Source of the DNA: Undaria pinnatifida
Lineage: Eukaryota > Sar > Phaeophyceae > Laminariales > Alariaceae
NCBI GenBank assembly: GCA_012845835.1
Contig: JABAKD010000011.1
Location: forward strand, 7,750,381 to 7,814,380
DNA length: 64,000 nucleotides
Direction of reading: 5' to 3'
Part shown: piece by piece, positions 23,001 to 35,660 of the stretch
Numbering within the stretch: the first letter of the stretch is position 1
Layout: the number at the start of each line of letters is the position of its first letter
Program-made: the position numbers and the translations under genes
The notes under the pieces: generated by a model
Databases searched by the model: none
What the model saw: the letters and a program-made list of their open reading frames with translations, nothing else
What the model was told of the DNA's origin: nothing

Positions 23001-26000
23001 ACAGGGTGGGCGCGCACAACAACAACAACAAAAAAAATAATCGCTTCGGGATATAGACCCGCGTCGAGATCTGGTCCATGGACGCAACGCGTGGGGCTTC
23101 TTGCCCTCTCCACGCTGTCGGGATTTTTTTCCCGCGGGCGCATGCCACGGTCGAGGAACTCCATTTTGTTTTTTGACGCTCGTGACCGCTTGGAGGAGCT
23201 CTATGCCTCTCTCAACACGCGGACTTGAGGAAAACAAACCAAAACCAAAAAATAAGAGCTACCCGATGAGCAATCCCATGGCCTATCTACAGCAGTAAGT
23301 ATATTACACAACGATTTTTTTTTCCCAAAAACAGTAATGAAATTCGGACGATTTTGGGTCAAGGAGCCCGCCGTCATTCAAAAACGATTTTGAGCCGAAA
23401 AGTTCTACCAGGTACGTCGGAGAGCGTGCTGCCGTGCCTGTTTGTAAGGTAGGGCCGAGGAGCTCCGACTTCCGCTCAAAAAATGAACGCTGCGTCGAAC
23501 CGTAACCGTCTTCCAGGCTGGACCGTACCGCAAACGGCACCTCCGACAGCTACTTGGACACCGTTCACCACCGAGTGTCCCTGGAGGACCTCGAGCCGGG
23601 CACTCGGTTCTTCTACCGCTGTGGCCACCCCCACCCTTCTCCCTCCCAAGAAGCCGACGCCTCCGAGGATTCCCCAACGGTAGACGTTTACGTCGCGAGG
23701 GGTAGCGGCAAAGGCGACGGTGCGGGAGTCGACTCCTCCCGAGAAATGGAGGAAAAAGATGCCGCGGGGTATGGCACGTGGTCGCAGGTTTCGTCCTTCG
23801 AGGCTGCTCCGGGGCCCGAGAGGTGCGTGCGGCGGATCGGCAAAAATCGTGGCCCGATCTGACGACAACCCAAGTGTTTGGGATAAAAATATGATTCTAA
23901 AATTAGCTTGGGCGCATCCAAGCCAATGCTGATGCTTGCATTGCATGATCGGCGGCGGCAGATTAATCCAACTTTGGGACAAATGTTTGGTTTCCACATT
24001 AGCTCCGAATCCAATACTGTAGGGCATTGAATGATCGGTGGGGCGGAAAGGAGTACACAGTGCGGTCAATGTTCGCGGAACGAGAGGTCCGTGTGTACCA
24101 TAGCATCATTTATTTGACGAGGCCCATATGATTATACCGCACTTCAGCACTGTGACAAGAAACCTTGCGGTTGGAGGGTGACGTCGGACAGATCACCGAT
24201 GATCGGTCCCCACTAGATAATCTATATCTTTGAGAGAATATCTGTGTGGTCTAGCTCATGTTACCGGCTGGGAGCCGCACGATCTATCTGCATGAGCTAA
24301 CAAATGTTTCCAGGGTTAGATCTGTACTCTCTGCATACAGATCGTGCACAATATCTTTTAACAGCAGATGCGGGATCTACGGTAGATGACCTAAATCGTC
24401 ATCTGTCAGAGGTGTGTTTGTGTGTGTTTATTTTTTTGTTGCGGAGAAATTATGGCGGTGCGGGTCCATCGTTGCGGCTGAACGATTGTAGCTGCCGGTG
24501 AAACTACGCTTTTTCGGGGTTGAGCTTTTTTTCTGCTGCTAAAATCGCAGGTTTCCCAGCGGTCCAAACCTGCGATGGTCTGCCGACCTCAATCAACGCT
24601 CGTACTACCCGAAAAAAATTTCCTGCATTGCTGAGTCCAAGTAGCTGTTTCTAAAACCGGTGCCCGCCGTTCTAAAGGGGTTGAGAACACTTGGGCAACA
24701 AAGATACCTGGTACATAAAAATCCCCCAATTTTCAGAAAGCCGCCGCTCCTCGTTCATCTCGGACGGCTGGCCGTACTACGCGAGCGGAGCCTCCAGCAT
24801 TCGGCATCGATGGCGTTTACCCAGCCCCGTACGATTTCGGCACAAACCTCACCCCACCCCCTTGCTCACAATACCCTTCTCTCCCCCCCCCCCCCCCCCC
24901 GGCGGTGCTCCGCCTCCAAGGAGATGCGTGGCCAATGGTCAAATGACTTCAGGCAAGCAACAAATGAGTACCCCCCCCATACACACGCACAAACACACAC
25001 ATTCCAAATTAACCTCGGCAATTCAATGTTGTTTCGTAGGTGGGCCGGAGACGGTCCGTGGGACCGACCGGTCTCCGTGGCGGTAGTTGGCGACTTCGGC
25101 CTTGTTGGCGCCGGCGCAACGTTTGATCGACTGCACCAGCTGGTGGACGACGGGGAAGTCGACTTCATTATTCACCTCGGCGACATCGCATGTAAGCGCG
25201 ACGTCATGCATATGTAGGCCTCTAAAACATGTTTCGTGTAGAGCGTAATAATCACCTCGAGGAGAGGCGGGAATTTGGTCTTCGGGGCGGCGCATGTAAC
25301 CGTTAAAACGAAGGGCGAAATAAAGTGTTGGGAAGAAGAGGGGTTCTTTTGGTTAGACTCGTAATTCGGATGCTACGTTCATTTTTCATCTCCGTGACAT
25401 CGCCTCACATGTCCAAAGTGGAGCGATTTAATCATTTATTGGAAGAGGAAGCCCATGCAAGCGTCCAAACTAGACCGAAATAAACCCTTGAGGAGGGGGG
25501 TAGCGTACTCATTTGTTGCTTGCCTTAGTCATTTGACCATTGACCACCCATCCCCTTCGAGACGGAGCACCGTTCCTACTCCCAATAAGAGACACCTCCA
25601 ACATTTGGGCGCTCATTACGTTTCTTCCGTATACTACATAGACACTGTTTGCTTATCCTATGCCCGTCCTGTTTCGCCGTCCTCGGCCACCATCCATCTC
25701 CTAGGATAGCGATCGATTTCTCGCTACTCTCTAGTCTACCAAACTCTTCCATGTCACACACGTCTAGTTTCCTCATCCCCTCCTCTAACGCATGTTCCTC
25801 CTCCGATACATTTCACATTCCCCTACTACGTGAGCCCTGCTCTCTATCGTGAGGAGGGGACGGCTTATCTGTTAGACTCGAAGGCAAAGCGAACCAAACC
25901 CTTACGGAGAGGAGGTGCATGCGAGCGTCCAAAGTACAACGAAACCAACGCTTGACGGGGGGGGCGCGCGTGTAACCATCCAAAGTAGAGCGACTTAGAC

Positions 26001-26923
26001 TTTTTCGGGGGAAGGAGGGCGTAGTTGTCAGGAAGAGCGAAGCAAACGTTTGGGGAGAGGGGGCAAACGTAAGCGTCCAAAGCGGGGCGGAACAAACCCC
26101 TGGTAAGATGATTTGTTTTTTGGTCAAACTCGGGGGAAATAAACGCTTGTGGCGGAGAGGGAGGCTTGTTTTGTCGGGTTCGTATAGGAGTCGTTGCGGT
26201 GTCGCTGGCATCAAGAAGGTGTGTACCCGAGGGAAGCTGCAGCGAAGCCTTGTGTGGCACGTCGCGCAGCAGTGCCCAGTCGTCAGTGTCACGCTCGGTT
26301 TTTACGGAGATTTTCACCAGTCGGATCACATTTCGGTGTACCAGCCGGATCGTGCCAGGGTGACCCGGCCCGGCCCCGTGATATCTGAAAAGCTCCTCAC
26401 CCGACCGGACTCGACCCGTAAGACTTCCAACACCTCCCGACCCGACCCGACTCCACCCGTGGGTTTTGGAAATGCCTCCTGTCCCATGGAAACCCGTTGA
26501 TGTTTTACAGGGTGGGGAGGAACACGGGTTGGAATAGTTTCTCACGTCGGACAGACAGATCCTTGGCCGATATGATCTGCTTGGCCTGTAGATTGTGTTG
26601 CCGGATGAGACCCGGATTGTGTGAACGAATCTACTAATAGTGCACGTTCCCTGGGTTGGATCTGTACCATCCCAGACCCTGCACAAACTGACCATAACGA
26701 CAGACATAGGATCTAAATGATCTAGATTATCTAGATGATCTAGATCACGATCTGTCTGACATGTGGACGGTTTGAAACGCATGGGAACGACTCCTTGAGA
26801 AGAAGTGGTACTCGTGAAACGTCTCAGTCCACACTTGTACTTTGCTCACCTCCGGATACGTATTGGTGCCTGAAGCACGGAGCAGTAGTAGTAGTAGCAG
26901 TAGTAGTAGTAGTAGCAGTAGTG

Positions 26924-26966
<43 letters not shown>

Positions 26967-29181
26967 CAGTAGTAGGGGTAGTAGTAGTATAATCCACAAG
27001 ACTGTTTGTTTAGTGTGCGGCTTTATCGGTGTGAGAACCACATATACTCCCGCCCACCTAGCGCTCCTTCCACCCCCCTCGCCCATCCCCGCCTTCCAAC
27101 ACATGTGGAAACCCATCAAACTAAAAAAAAAGATGCCGACGATGCCTTTTTGGAGCGGCTGTGGTCTTTCGGCTATGAAGACAAATGGGACGCGTTCATG
27201 AGGAGGTAGGCTGTCATCACATTGTTTAAAGTACTATGCGCGCCGCTGATCGGTTTTAGGGGCGGTGCGAACTTAACATATCGGTCTGTATTCCTCCGCG
27301 CACAACCAATTTCAAGTACGTCAGCCTTAAGTTTGTCTAATTTGAGGGGCCGATAGTCGACACTCAGCTTGTTGTTTGCGAACTGCGTAATACATCGAGT
27401 TTATGGTATTTTGCGTTGTTTTTCAGTGGTTTTCGATTTCCAGCTTTGCGATGGTACACCCGGATTTTTGTGGTATTTAACGCTGTTTTAGGGCCAGAAG
27501 AGACGCCTCTAGGTGGAGGTGTTGATGAGCTGTTGTATCTGTACGAGATGGCAAGCTGTGTGCGTGGAGCAGGACACAGCTTTGGTTCACCATACCTCTC
27601 ACGCTGAGACAACCATATACTACTACTAGTTTCACTACGTATAGTGAGCTTGTGTTTTTTGTCGCTGAAGTAGACCGTGTTGGCTCGCTTTACTCGAGAA
27701 TTTGGATCCTGTCGCATGTATACAGGGAACGGTTATAACTACTGCTTGCAGGCATGTAACCCATTCTAGAAACCCACTCTAGGTGTGAAGACAAAATAAC
27801 TTGAAATTAGTGTAGATAAGTTTTGCCGTGGGGAAAATGTTCGCCTCTGATGTCGTGTGGACCTGATATCTCCAGTGTGGACGTGAGGCGCTTGTCACTT
27901 GGCGTCGATGGCTTTATCGGTTTCAACCCAGAATTGAAGCACGATTCCACGTATACCCACAGCACCCGCATACGTTATATATACCGTACCCGCCGCAAGA
28001 TCTGCATCCGTCCACCTATGAAACCTGGGGACGGAACCAAAATGTCCCCTGACCATCAAAGGCTGCTTTGCTCTGCTTGCAGGACCTCGCGTGGTTACGC
28101 TTCGAAGGTGCCGTACATGGTCGTGCCGGGAAACCACGAGGCGGAGTGTCACAGCCCGCAATGTCTGTTCTCAAAGCGCAAGCTAAAGGTGAGCAAGGCA
28201 GGCACATCCGCCGGCACGGAAATACAGAACCTTTGATAGCGACACCAACAAATGCTCATAACCACATTTTTTTTATGTTTTAGCCGCATAAAACAAAAAA
28301 CATCAGAAGAGTAGGTACCAGATGAAAAAGTGTTCCACCTCCTTCCCGCAGCTCACACTCTATACGCGACTCGCCGACCACCTGACGGCGCGTCGCGCTT
28401 GTTGCGCGCATTGTCTGCCTGGCTGATGAAAACCCGACGTGCTCCGTCCCGGCATACGTAGTAGGGATGCGAGGGTCTATGGTCATACGACTACGGCTAT
28501 ACATGAAACGAGTACCCCCCCCCCCCATCATGATACCTCCCCCCCCTCCTCCTCGTTCGCCCACCGCTGTTCACTTTGTTCAGGCCTTGAAGCGATTCGG
28601 TGCCTACAACGCCCGCTTTAGAATGCCCTCGCTCGAGAGCGGGGCCGACCACGGGACGGCCATGTGGTACTCTTTCAATGTCGGACCCGTGCACTTCGTC
28701 ATTGTTGACACCGAAACCGATTTTCCTGGAGCCTTGGGCGACCAAATCGCTTGGTTCCGCGGCGCTGGAAACGGCGGGTTCGGGGATCAGCTCGCGTGGT
28801 TGGAAGAGGTTAGTATTGCTGTCCTCATCGAAAGGGTTTCCATCACCGTGATTGCGTGGAGGGCTTGCGAAGAAAAAAACTGCCCTGCGATTCACTCTTC
28901 TCATCCTTTTAAAAAAATAAAAACCACGAAGGGCGTTTTGAAGCGAGAACTTTGACCAAAAAAAAAATAGACAGCCCGAGAATTTTTTGAGGTGAGCGAA
29001 CGATTGTTTTGGACTCGAGAAATTTTGGAATAGTTTTCGTTCGCTTTACCTCTTTTCTTTAGCGATCAAAAATCGCTTAGTTTCGCCGCGCCAGAAACAG
29101 GGGGGTCGGGGGACAGGGGAACCAGTTCACATGGCTGGAAGGCGTTATTACGGAGATCCAGTGTTGACAGGGATAAATGCC

Positions 29182-29219
<38 letters not shown>

Positions 29220-32200
29220 GTCATGTTGCAAAAAAATCACCGGAAATTTCTCATAATTTTCGCAATATCTCGGCCAGAACATCATATATATATATTTTTT
29301 TTTTTTTATTATTTTCGCGCCGTGACCGCAAGGCCCATGCGAACAGCCAAGCTATCGTTTACCGTTATCGACGAAGAATTGACAGAGTTATGACCCCATA
29401 GGCATTAAATGACCCCAGTTAACAGTGGATCTCCGTATTTGTATATGGTGGTAGAACACCAGGGCTGTGGTTGGCGGGGTTTCTCCCCATTTTTTACTAC
29501 CAGGGCTGTGCCACGATAAGGGCACAGTAGCGTTGTTTCGGGCTAAATATATATGTATATATATATTTTTTTCTGAATTGACGGCGCTCCTTAACGCAAA
29601 ACCGTGTGTTTCTTTTGTTTTTTTTTGCTTCGTTTTTTTTAGCGTTAGCTTTTGTTTGCCCGTTGTGTTTATAGCTATAGGCCATGGGATTGATTGATTG
29701 CTTCATCGGGGGGTCGCCTTTTTTTGTTTTTGTTTTGTTTTCGCTTTTCGTGACAAAAAAGGCTACAGAGGGGAGAGAGTACACCCTCATTTGCACTACT
29801 GTGTTGGAGTCACTCGCACGAGTGACTCTGTAACTCACGGACAGACGTTTAGGCGTTTTTGTTTGGGGGGGAGGAGGCGCGCAGAGGAGGTTACCGTTAC
29901 CGTTCCATTTGCGGGTTGACGTCGGAAAATAATAAAAAAAACGCGTGCTCCGACAGAGGAGCACCACGTTTTTTTCTAATACTACCCCTCAATTTTGGGA
30001 GCTTAAGACCTGTCCCAAAAACTGATTCGGAGAAAAATAGAACTGCTAATGCATACCGGATGAAAAATCCCATGGCCAAGGAACACAACGAGAAAATCAT
30101 GCAAAAAAATAAAAGAATGGCCTATTATTATTTTTTTTTCCGACGATCTCGGGGCAAGGTAAGCCTGGTCATCCAGAAACCATTGCAGACGAAAATTGCT
30201 ACCTACCTCCGTCGTAGCATACGTCAACAGCACGAAAATGTTAACATCGCAAAGGGACCAGAGAGGGTCACTCGCGCGAGCGACGCCGACCTACCTACTC
30301 CAAAACAAATTGCACCATAAAGTCACCGCCTTACCGTATCCTGGGTGTCGGTTTTATCAATTTCGAAGTCGTTCTACGGTATCCCCCCCTCCCCAAACTT
30401 TTCTAGCCCCCCCTCCCCAAACTTTTCCGTAACGAAATCGCTGGTTTTGAAACCAGCTCCTGTGATACCGCCCGTATCTCCCGAAATACGTTGTGCCCCT
30501 TTCCACCTCGACGTCATCGTTCGATGCACGAAGTGGTCCTTTTTGCAACCAAGGAATTACGTGAAGACATTTTTTTTCATAGCATCGTTGCTCGTGTCGA
30601 GCGGCCATGCAACGTTCGTGAAAGAAAAACGCTGTTTTTTTTTTTTTTTTTTTTTGGGGGGGGGTATTGTAGAATCAGTCCCCGGGGCGTTGTTTTTTCA
30701 CGCGGGCTACGATAGAGGTGCGCCACCCCTTTTTTTTCTGAGGTTTCCTCGATTTGGGAGCTTCAAGACAGGTAGGATCTACCCCCCAAAACTGTTTTGG
30801 AGAAAAGAAAAGTAAAACTGCTTTTTGTTTCCTCGATTTGGGAGCTTCAAGACAGGTAGGATCTCCCCCCCAAAACTGTTTTGGAGAAAAGAAAAGTAAA
30901 ACTGCTTACGTATGATAACCGGATGAAAAACATCCCATCGCCCTAAGGTGCAGAACGACAAAAATCACCGCAAAAAAAAAGAAAAAAAAAGGCCTGATAT
31001 TTTCGGGGTCAAGGGGTCCCGTCGTTCAGAAACGATTTACGCCAAAAGCAAATATGCCTCCGTCTTAGCAGGCATCGAACGGTGCGCCCCTTCCGCGGCG
31101 TGAGTCTCTCTACCTTGCTGGAAAACAAATATAGCACATAGCCATCAATCACCCACCTCACTGTAAGTACGGGTTTTGCGGGGTTTTTTTTTTTGGGGGG
31201 GGGGGAGGGGGGGCAAGCAAGTTCTGACCGATCTGACCGGCTGAGCTCCTCAAGCAAACGCGCGGAACCATCGGGCGGACTGGCGTGGCAATTTCTTTTT
31301 ACGAGTGTGTTTTGTTTTTTCGGTAGGACTATGTAACAGCGCAGGCAGCGTAGGTCGGGTTGGGCGAGCGAGTGTCCTTCCGAAGTCATGTTTGGGGTGA
31401 AAAAAAAAAAAAAAAACTTTTCATGTTAGGAGCTTAGAAATTTCTTGGAATCTGCTGCGCTCCTACCGTGGGATGACTCTTCTTTTCTGCGATAACATAC
31501 ATATGTAGTATACCAGGTATAGTTTTGTTTCGAGTAGGGGGGGGGTAATGTTGTAAGGCTTTTAGTTTGGGTAAGCTATTGGGTAACCTTTTGCAAGTGG
31601 TCAAACGGACTAATACCTCACTAATTCCTTAACACATGACGTCGTCGATAGACCATGTTTTTTTTGGGGTCGTGGGTTCAAATCCCACCATCCACAATAA
31701 TAAACTTTTTCAGACTTTCCCTCATGTCGAACTTGAAAAATACTCTCCCCGGTATCCCCAGGAAGTGAAACCGCTTGGATATTGACAGGTCCGCCCGTAT
31801 ATCCGGCCGACCTGCTGTCCCGCCGTTTCAGGGGGGGGGTAATGTTATAAGGCTTAGTTTGGGTAAGCTATTGGTTAACCTTTTGCGAGTGGTCAAACGG
31901 GCTAGTACCCCGCTGATTCCTTAACAGTAGTGCATGTCTAGTATTTTCGGGATTCGGGCAGACGATAAAAGGCGACGACGAGCACAAATTCGGCGGGTCG
32001 AGCTTAAACTACTGCTACGAACTGCCGTGCTGTTTTTGTTTTCTGCGCTTTTTTTTTTTCACCCGGCGGCTTTTAGGATCTAGCGCGGGCTCAACAGGAG
32101 CGCGACGTCCGACCGTGGGTCATCGTCGCGGGCCACCGTCCAGTCTACGCGAGGGAAAGCGCCGGTGGAGACGGCAGGATCATCTATGGGTCCTCAGAAA

Positions 32201-34198
32201 GGTGAAGGAAATATTTTCGACGGTACGGCGGCGGTGGCCTCCCTATAGTGCTCCGTATGTGCCAGCCAAACACACCGACAGTCAACCGGGCAACGGCACT
32301 ATTGGGGATGGCACCGATACTAGTACTACGGTGGTATAGCGAGTTCCACTCGTGCCAAGCGATTTCACCGGCACTATACCGGCAACAAGCACTATTCAAG
32401 CCGAAAAAGGGGCAGGCGGAGACACTCACTCGCGGGAATGACCCCGCGCCACTGTAGAAGAAAAAAAAACAAAATGACTCCCCTGCCGTATTTTTGGTGT
32501 CCAAAAAAAAAAAGCAAAATGGCCAAAAGGTACGATCCGTATCGTTGCCACGCGTGTTAAAATGTTGACTGTCCTCCGCGCTTGCTTCTATCCTGACGCC
32601 CAACCCCCTCCCTCCCCCCCCCCCCCCTTGTGCATGCTGCAATGCTAATACTTTCGCGCGATCTTTACAGGGTACGGCGCGCTTTCGAGCCAATATTCGA
32701 AAGGTACGAGGTGGACGTGTACCTAAGCGGACACGTCCACACGTACGAAAGGTCGTTTCCTGTTGTCGACAACACGGTCCGCTTTGCCAGCACCGGCGGC
32801 AACGACGGCGTCGGCTCTGACGGGGGGGGCGGGCCCGTTTTTGAAGCTGCGTCTAGAATGTTGTACGAAGAACCGGCGGCGCCGGTGCACGTCGTCAACG
32901 GGGCCGGGGGCAACATCGAGGTACCTTTGTTTTTCTGCGCTTTGCATTGCCCTCCTTTCCTCCTGCCTCGCTTGTTTTTTTTCCGCGATGCTTTGTAGCA
33001 CCAGATCGTCCCCGTCTATGATAACTCCAACCCTAAGAAATAGTACCAATTTATCGAATCTCACCACCTCCCTACATGTAAACGATGTGAGTTAATTATA
33101 TTTCACCGCACCCATGTAATTTATCGCCCCCTTGTATATATCACCGCACCCCACTATATTGTCTTTCGTTTTAGCATGCCGTAATCAAATCCCCCCCCCC
33201 CCCTCCCCCCCCCCCTATGCCTCCTTGAAAGTTGGAATTTTGTTCATGTCTTGACTTTGAAGGATTTAATTATGTTCCATCTCTCTCCTGTACGTACTTC
33301 GTACAAAGATAGAGCTTGGTCGCTGTCTTGGTGTATTGGTAGTATCAATTCGCTATGTATTTCACCTCACAGCTGCTAAACATACTGATTTTCAAGAAGG
33401 CGGTGCGAACCAGGGCCTTTGACAGGTGAAGCCTTCAACCTTTCTTTCGACATTTACCGCGATTGTACCAAAGCGTTACGTAAAGTAACCGTGAGAAGCA
33501 CTCGAGCACATGCTCCGACCTAACCTTACCTGCACATGAACCTAAACGTGGGGACATTTATCTCGCAAAGCGTAAAACACCAAGTATCTTGTGCACCTTA
33601 ACGGGGTGCTGTTTTCTGCCATCATGTGGTCGCGTTCCCATTCATTCGCGATCGGAGGGGAAAACACCGTAAAATCTCCCCCTTCCACCCCACAAACACG
33701 GCACACGAGCCCTCTACTTCATCCACCAGAAAGGAGTTAACGCATGCCGGCTTGTCGATAATGACGCCTAGTCACGGATATTTATATTCGAACGACGAAG
33801 GTGGTACTGGCGGGGGTACACACACGCACATTCTCACCCGTCCACATCCTCCCGTCTTTCGCGTCCACCCAACGAAAGCTCGAAGTTGTCGTGTCGCTAG
33901 TGAATCCAACCCGCCCGCCCGCCCACCCACCCACCCACCCACCCATCCGACACCCGTACTGCCGCACCCTAACCCAACCCAATCCAACCCAACCCAACCC
34001 AACCCAATACCGCAGGGAATGACGCGTCCGCAGCCTATGTTCCCGGGTACATTTCCGCGGTGGCATGCTCATGCGGTGAACATGCTCGAGGGGGTCGGGA
34101 TCCTCTCGTTCACGAGCATGTCCGAGATGCGGTCCATGTTTGTCACGAGCGACAGTCCCGCCGAGGTGAAGAGAGATTGGGGGGGATTGAGGTCGTGA
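17044..34198 (+). CDS. Purple acid phosphatase, membrane-anchored, 12 exons
   Basis: Metallophosphoesterase of the purple acid phosphatase family, which hydrolyses phosphate monoesters at an Fe/metal centre. Exons: 17044-17256, 19330-20001, 21207-21325, 21390-21437, 23517-23822, 25040-25191, 27133-27205, 28083-28188, 28584-28808, 32077-32201, 32671-32920, 34016-34198. All introns are GT-AG and all phases agree, giving 823 residues. Residues 1-71 are acidic; about 72-248 are Gly- and Arg/Cys-rich; 249-272 are hydrophobic (membrane anchor or signal-anchor). An Fn3-like N-domain starts at PEQVHLAYSG (~293). Metal ligands: D471 (VVGDFG), D501 and Y504 (GDIAY), N545 (GNHE), H658 (GHRP), H701 and H703 (GHVHTYER). 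The last exon is the usual C-terminal PAP segment. The catalytic part is expected outside the cell or in the lumen, for phosphate scavenging. The core is firm; exons 1-2 and the start are less certain. Confidence 0.92.
19440..19690 (+). repeat. GGC/GGG-rich low-complexity coding tract
   Basis: It lies in phosphatase exon 2 and encodes mostly Gly with Asp, Ser and Cys. Several frames on both strands stay open here because of composition. It is either a genuine disordered linker before the membrane segment, or an intron part if the true acceptor of this exon lies nearer 19760. Confidence 0.6.
21651..21925 (+). mobile_element. MITE family A, copy in phosphatase intron 3
   Basis: A 275-bp copy with terminal inverted repeats GACGCGTGCTACGATAGAGG and the complement, the right end carrying a 3-bp insertion. 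The body is opposite in orientation to the copy at 6400. Confidence 0.8.
26284..26520 (+). repeat. Dispersed repeat with CCCGACCCGAC blocks, copy 1
   Basis: Lies in intron 5 of the phosphatase. The order GGATC..., GTGACCCGGCCCG, CCGTGATAT, CACCTCCCGACC, then a TTTGGAAAT block matches 42870-43070. No ORF or terminal repeats. Confidence 0.55.
26884..26990 (+). repeat. (AGT)n microsatellite
   Basis: About 35 AGT triplets with AGC and AGG interruptions in intron 5 of the phosphatase, about 140 bp before exon 7. Confidence 0.9.
29151..29435. mobile_element. MITE family B, copy in phosphatase intron 8
   Basis: Ends are inverted repeats of the form GGAGATCCACTGTTAACAGG (left copy slightly diverged), extending imperfectly to ~35 bp. 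TA lies on both outer sides (TA before CGGAG, TA after CTCCG), as expected for a Tc1/mariner or Stowaway-type target duplication. The 285-bp body includes a (CAT)n run at about 29179-29222. A diverged relative is at 43557-43792. Confidence 0.65.
29941..30225 (-). mobile_element. MITE family A, second intronic copy (intron 8)
   Basis: A 285-bp copy, diverged at its ends (ACGCGTGCTCCGACAGAGG at left, GTCGTAGCATACGTC at right). It shares the TTTTGGGAGCTTAAGACCTG body block with the other copies. Confidence 0.7.
30345..30690 (+). repeat. Dispersed repeat family D, copy 1
   Basis: Matches 61240-61530 in the same order (CCCCAAACTTTTC, CGCTGGTTTTG, CCGTATCTCC, CCACCTCGA, GTCATCGT, CTCGTGTCGAGC, AGAATCAGTC) and 51085-51310 on the opposite strand. 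A short C-rich block (CCCCCCTCCCCAAACTTTTC) is duplicated in tandem in this copy. Confidence 0.6.
30700..31076 (-). mobile_element. MITE family A, third intronic copy with internal duplication
   Basis: Starts with CACGCGGGCTACGATAGAGG. It is longer than its relatives because an ~84-bp body segment occurs twice in tandem (about 30744-30827 and 30828-30907), nearly identical. The right terminus is eroded. Confidence 0.65.
31549..31926 (+). mobile_element. TRIM-like miniature LTR element in phosphatase intron 8
   Basis: Two ~85-bp direct repeats (31549-31634 and 31843-31926) begin TG and end CCTTAACA. They flank a ~208-bp internal part that ends in a G-run before the second repeat. The internal part contains GTGGGTTCAAATCCCAC, shaped like a tRNA T-arm. 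The same unit forms the array at 38490-39923. Confidence 0.7.
33900..34010 (+). repeat. (CCCA)n / (AACCC)n simple repeats
   Basis: Short runs of CCCGCC, CCCA and AACCC units sit just before the last phosphatase exon and supply the pyrimidine-rich acceptor context of exon 12. The AACCC run is short and not telomeric in length. Confidence 0.6.
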
Positions 34199-34660
34199 TG
34201 GGTCCGGGTGTCGTGGGCTGTGGGTTGTCGCGGCTCTGACCACACTTCAGTACAGGTTTTTACGGCAGACGATAAACAAACGTCTCCGGGTCGGGTCAAC
34301 CAATGGATGTTTCAATCCTTTGATCTATCTCCATGGTAGTGTGATTATGAACGATTCTTTGGTGTATGGTGGCAGAATACCGCATGGCCTCAATTCGGTA
34401 AGGAAACTATAATTATCGTTTCACCTTGAACTCATATTTAATGTCATATTCAATGTCGAGCTGAAATATATACTACTATTGTCACCTTACACGCGGAAAC
34501 CAATTAATTATTAGCTCCCCCCTTTTCGCCCCCGCCTCTGTTGCTCTCGTTCCATGAACAGGTGCTTGACGAGCTCATTATTCGACATCGACGGCTGTGA
34601 CGAGGTTGACTGACGGCGGCGTCATCGGGTCGTCAAATCGATACGCATCTGCTACCACTG
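34199..34660. other. 3' flank of phosphatase gene, no further feature
   Basis: Directly after the TGA at 34196-34198. It turns AT-richer from about 34330, and no ORF or repeat is recognised. Confidence 0.4.
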
Positions 34661-35660
34661 CTTGCTTACACGGCCCGTTCGGTCAAGTATCAGCTGCTTA
34701 AACGGGTTTCATTTAAGCCTAGAGGGTTTCATTTAAGCTCTAAAGGGCTTCATTTAGTATGAGCCCGCAGGGCTTTCGTTTAAGTCCCAAAAGTGTGATC
34801 GTCAGCACTGCCCGTTCGTGAAGTATTGACTCATCTAGGGCTTTAAACCTATGCCTAAGTGGCTATCTTTAGACCTACAGAGCTTGAAATAAGCCCTAAA
34901 CGGGCTTAACATGTGCCTGCGACCAAGGCTCCGGTGGGGGTTCACTTTTTTTTTCAAGGCTTTTCTTTGCGGTGGCTGGGGGTCGCTTCTGCGAGTGACT
35001 CCGTCGCATTCCTTTGCGACCTTCAGCTTTCGCGCGGTTCTAATTCTGCGACATGAGTCCGCAACGGAATGGTAAGCTGCGCCGCGCCGTGAAGATGAAG
35101 CATTTGGAGCTTGACAACGATAACGTTAGGAGCTGGCGGTGGGATAAGCCTAAAGGGTGTATCTGCCAGCACGGCCCGTTAGGGAAAGTACTAGCTCCCT
35201 AAAGGAGATCAATTTAAGCCTAAAGGGCTTGCATTTAAGCCTATCTAGCCTTCATTTTAAGCCGGGAGGGTTTTTATTTAAGCCTCAAGGAATTTTAGTC
35301 AGGCCTGAAGGGCTTACGTTTGAGCCTGAACGTAATTTAGGTCTGAAGAGGTTTCATTTTTGGCCTAACGGGCTTTAGTTCAAGGCTGACGGGCTTTCGA
35401 TTAGGCCTGAAATGCTTTAATTTAAACCTAAAGGTACGTCATCTAAACTATACGATTAGGTTCAGTTAAGCTTAAAGGGCTTACACGTGAGCCTAAACGG
35501 TTTTCGTTTGTACCTAACGGGCTTCCATTTTAAGTGTGACGAGCTTTGAATCAAGAGCGAAAAGACTTTCCTCTGAGCCTAAAGAGTTTTCCTTTTTAAG
35601 TTCAAGTAAGCCTAGAGAGTTTTATTTAAGATTAACAGGCTTCTCATTACGTGTTCTTCC
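34661..35660 (+). repeat. Degenerate 25-30-bp repeat field (GGGCTT..CATTTAAGCC)
   Basis: Dozens of imperfect units of the type GGGCTT(C/T)CATTTAAGCC(T)AAA occur in two blocks (34700-34920 and 35160-35660). A CGGCCCGTTnGGnnAAGTA motif opens or reopens the field at about 34672, 34806 and 35175. Units drift in length and sequence. The short frames are repeat-driven (for example a 50-codon frame at 35053). No known family is recognised. Confidence 0.6.

Noticed and set aside
24660-25217. A 185-codon frame containing phosphatase motifs as a single exon start
   Set aside because: Only 25040-25191 is the exon. Its upstream part is intron: exon 5 (ending 23822) joins it in phase, and the upstream residues do not resemble the family.
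31660-31710. GTGGGTTCAAATCCCAC as part of a real tRNA gene
   Set aside because: A full cloverleaf cannot be drawn, and the sequence recurs inside every TRIM-like unit.
33960-34010. AACCC repeats as an interstitial telomere
   Set aside because: Only about ten short imperfect units, in an intron's pyrimidine tract.
35053-35205. 50-codon frame starting MSPQRNGK
   Set aside because: It runs from between the repeat blocks into them, with no homology or splice context.
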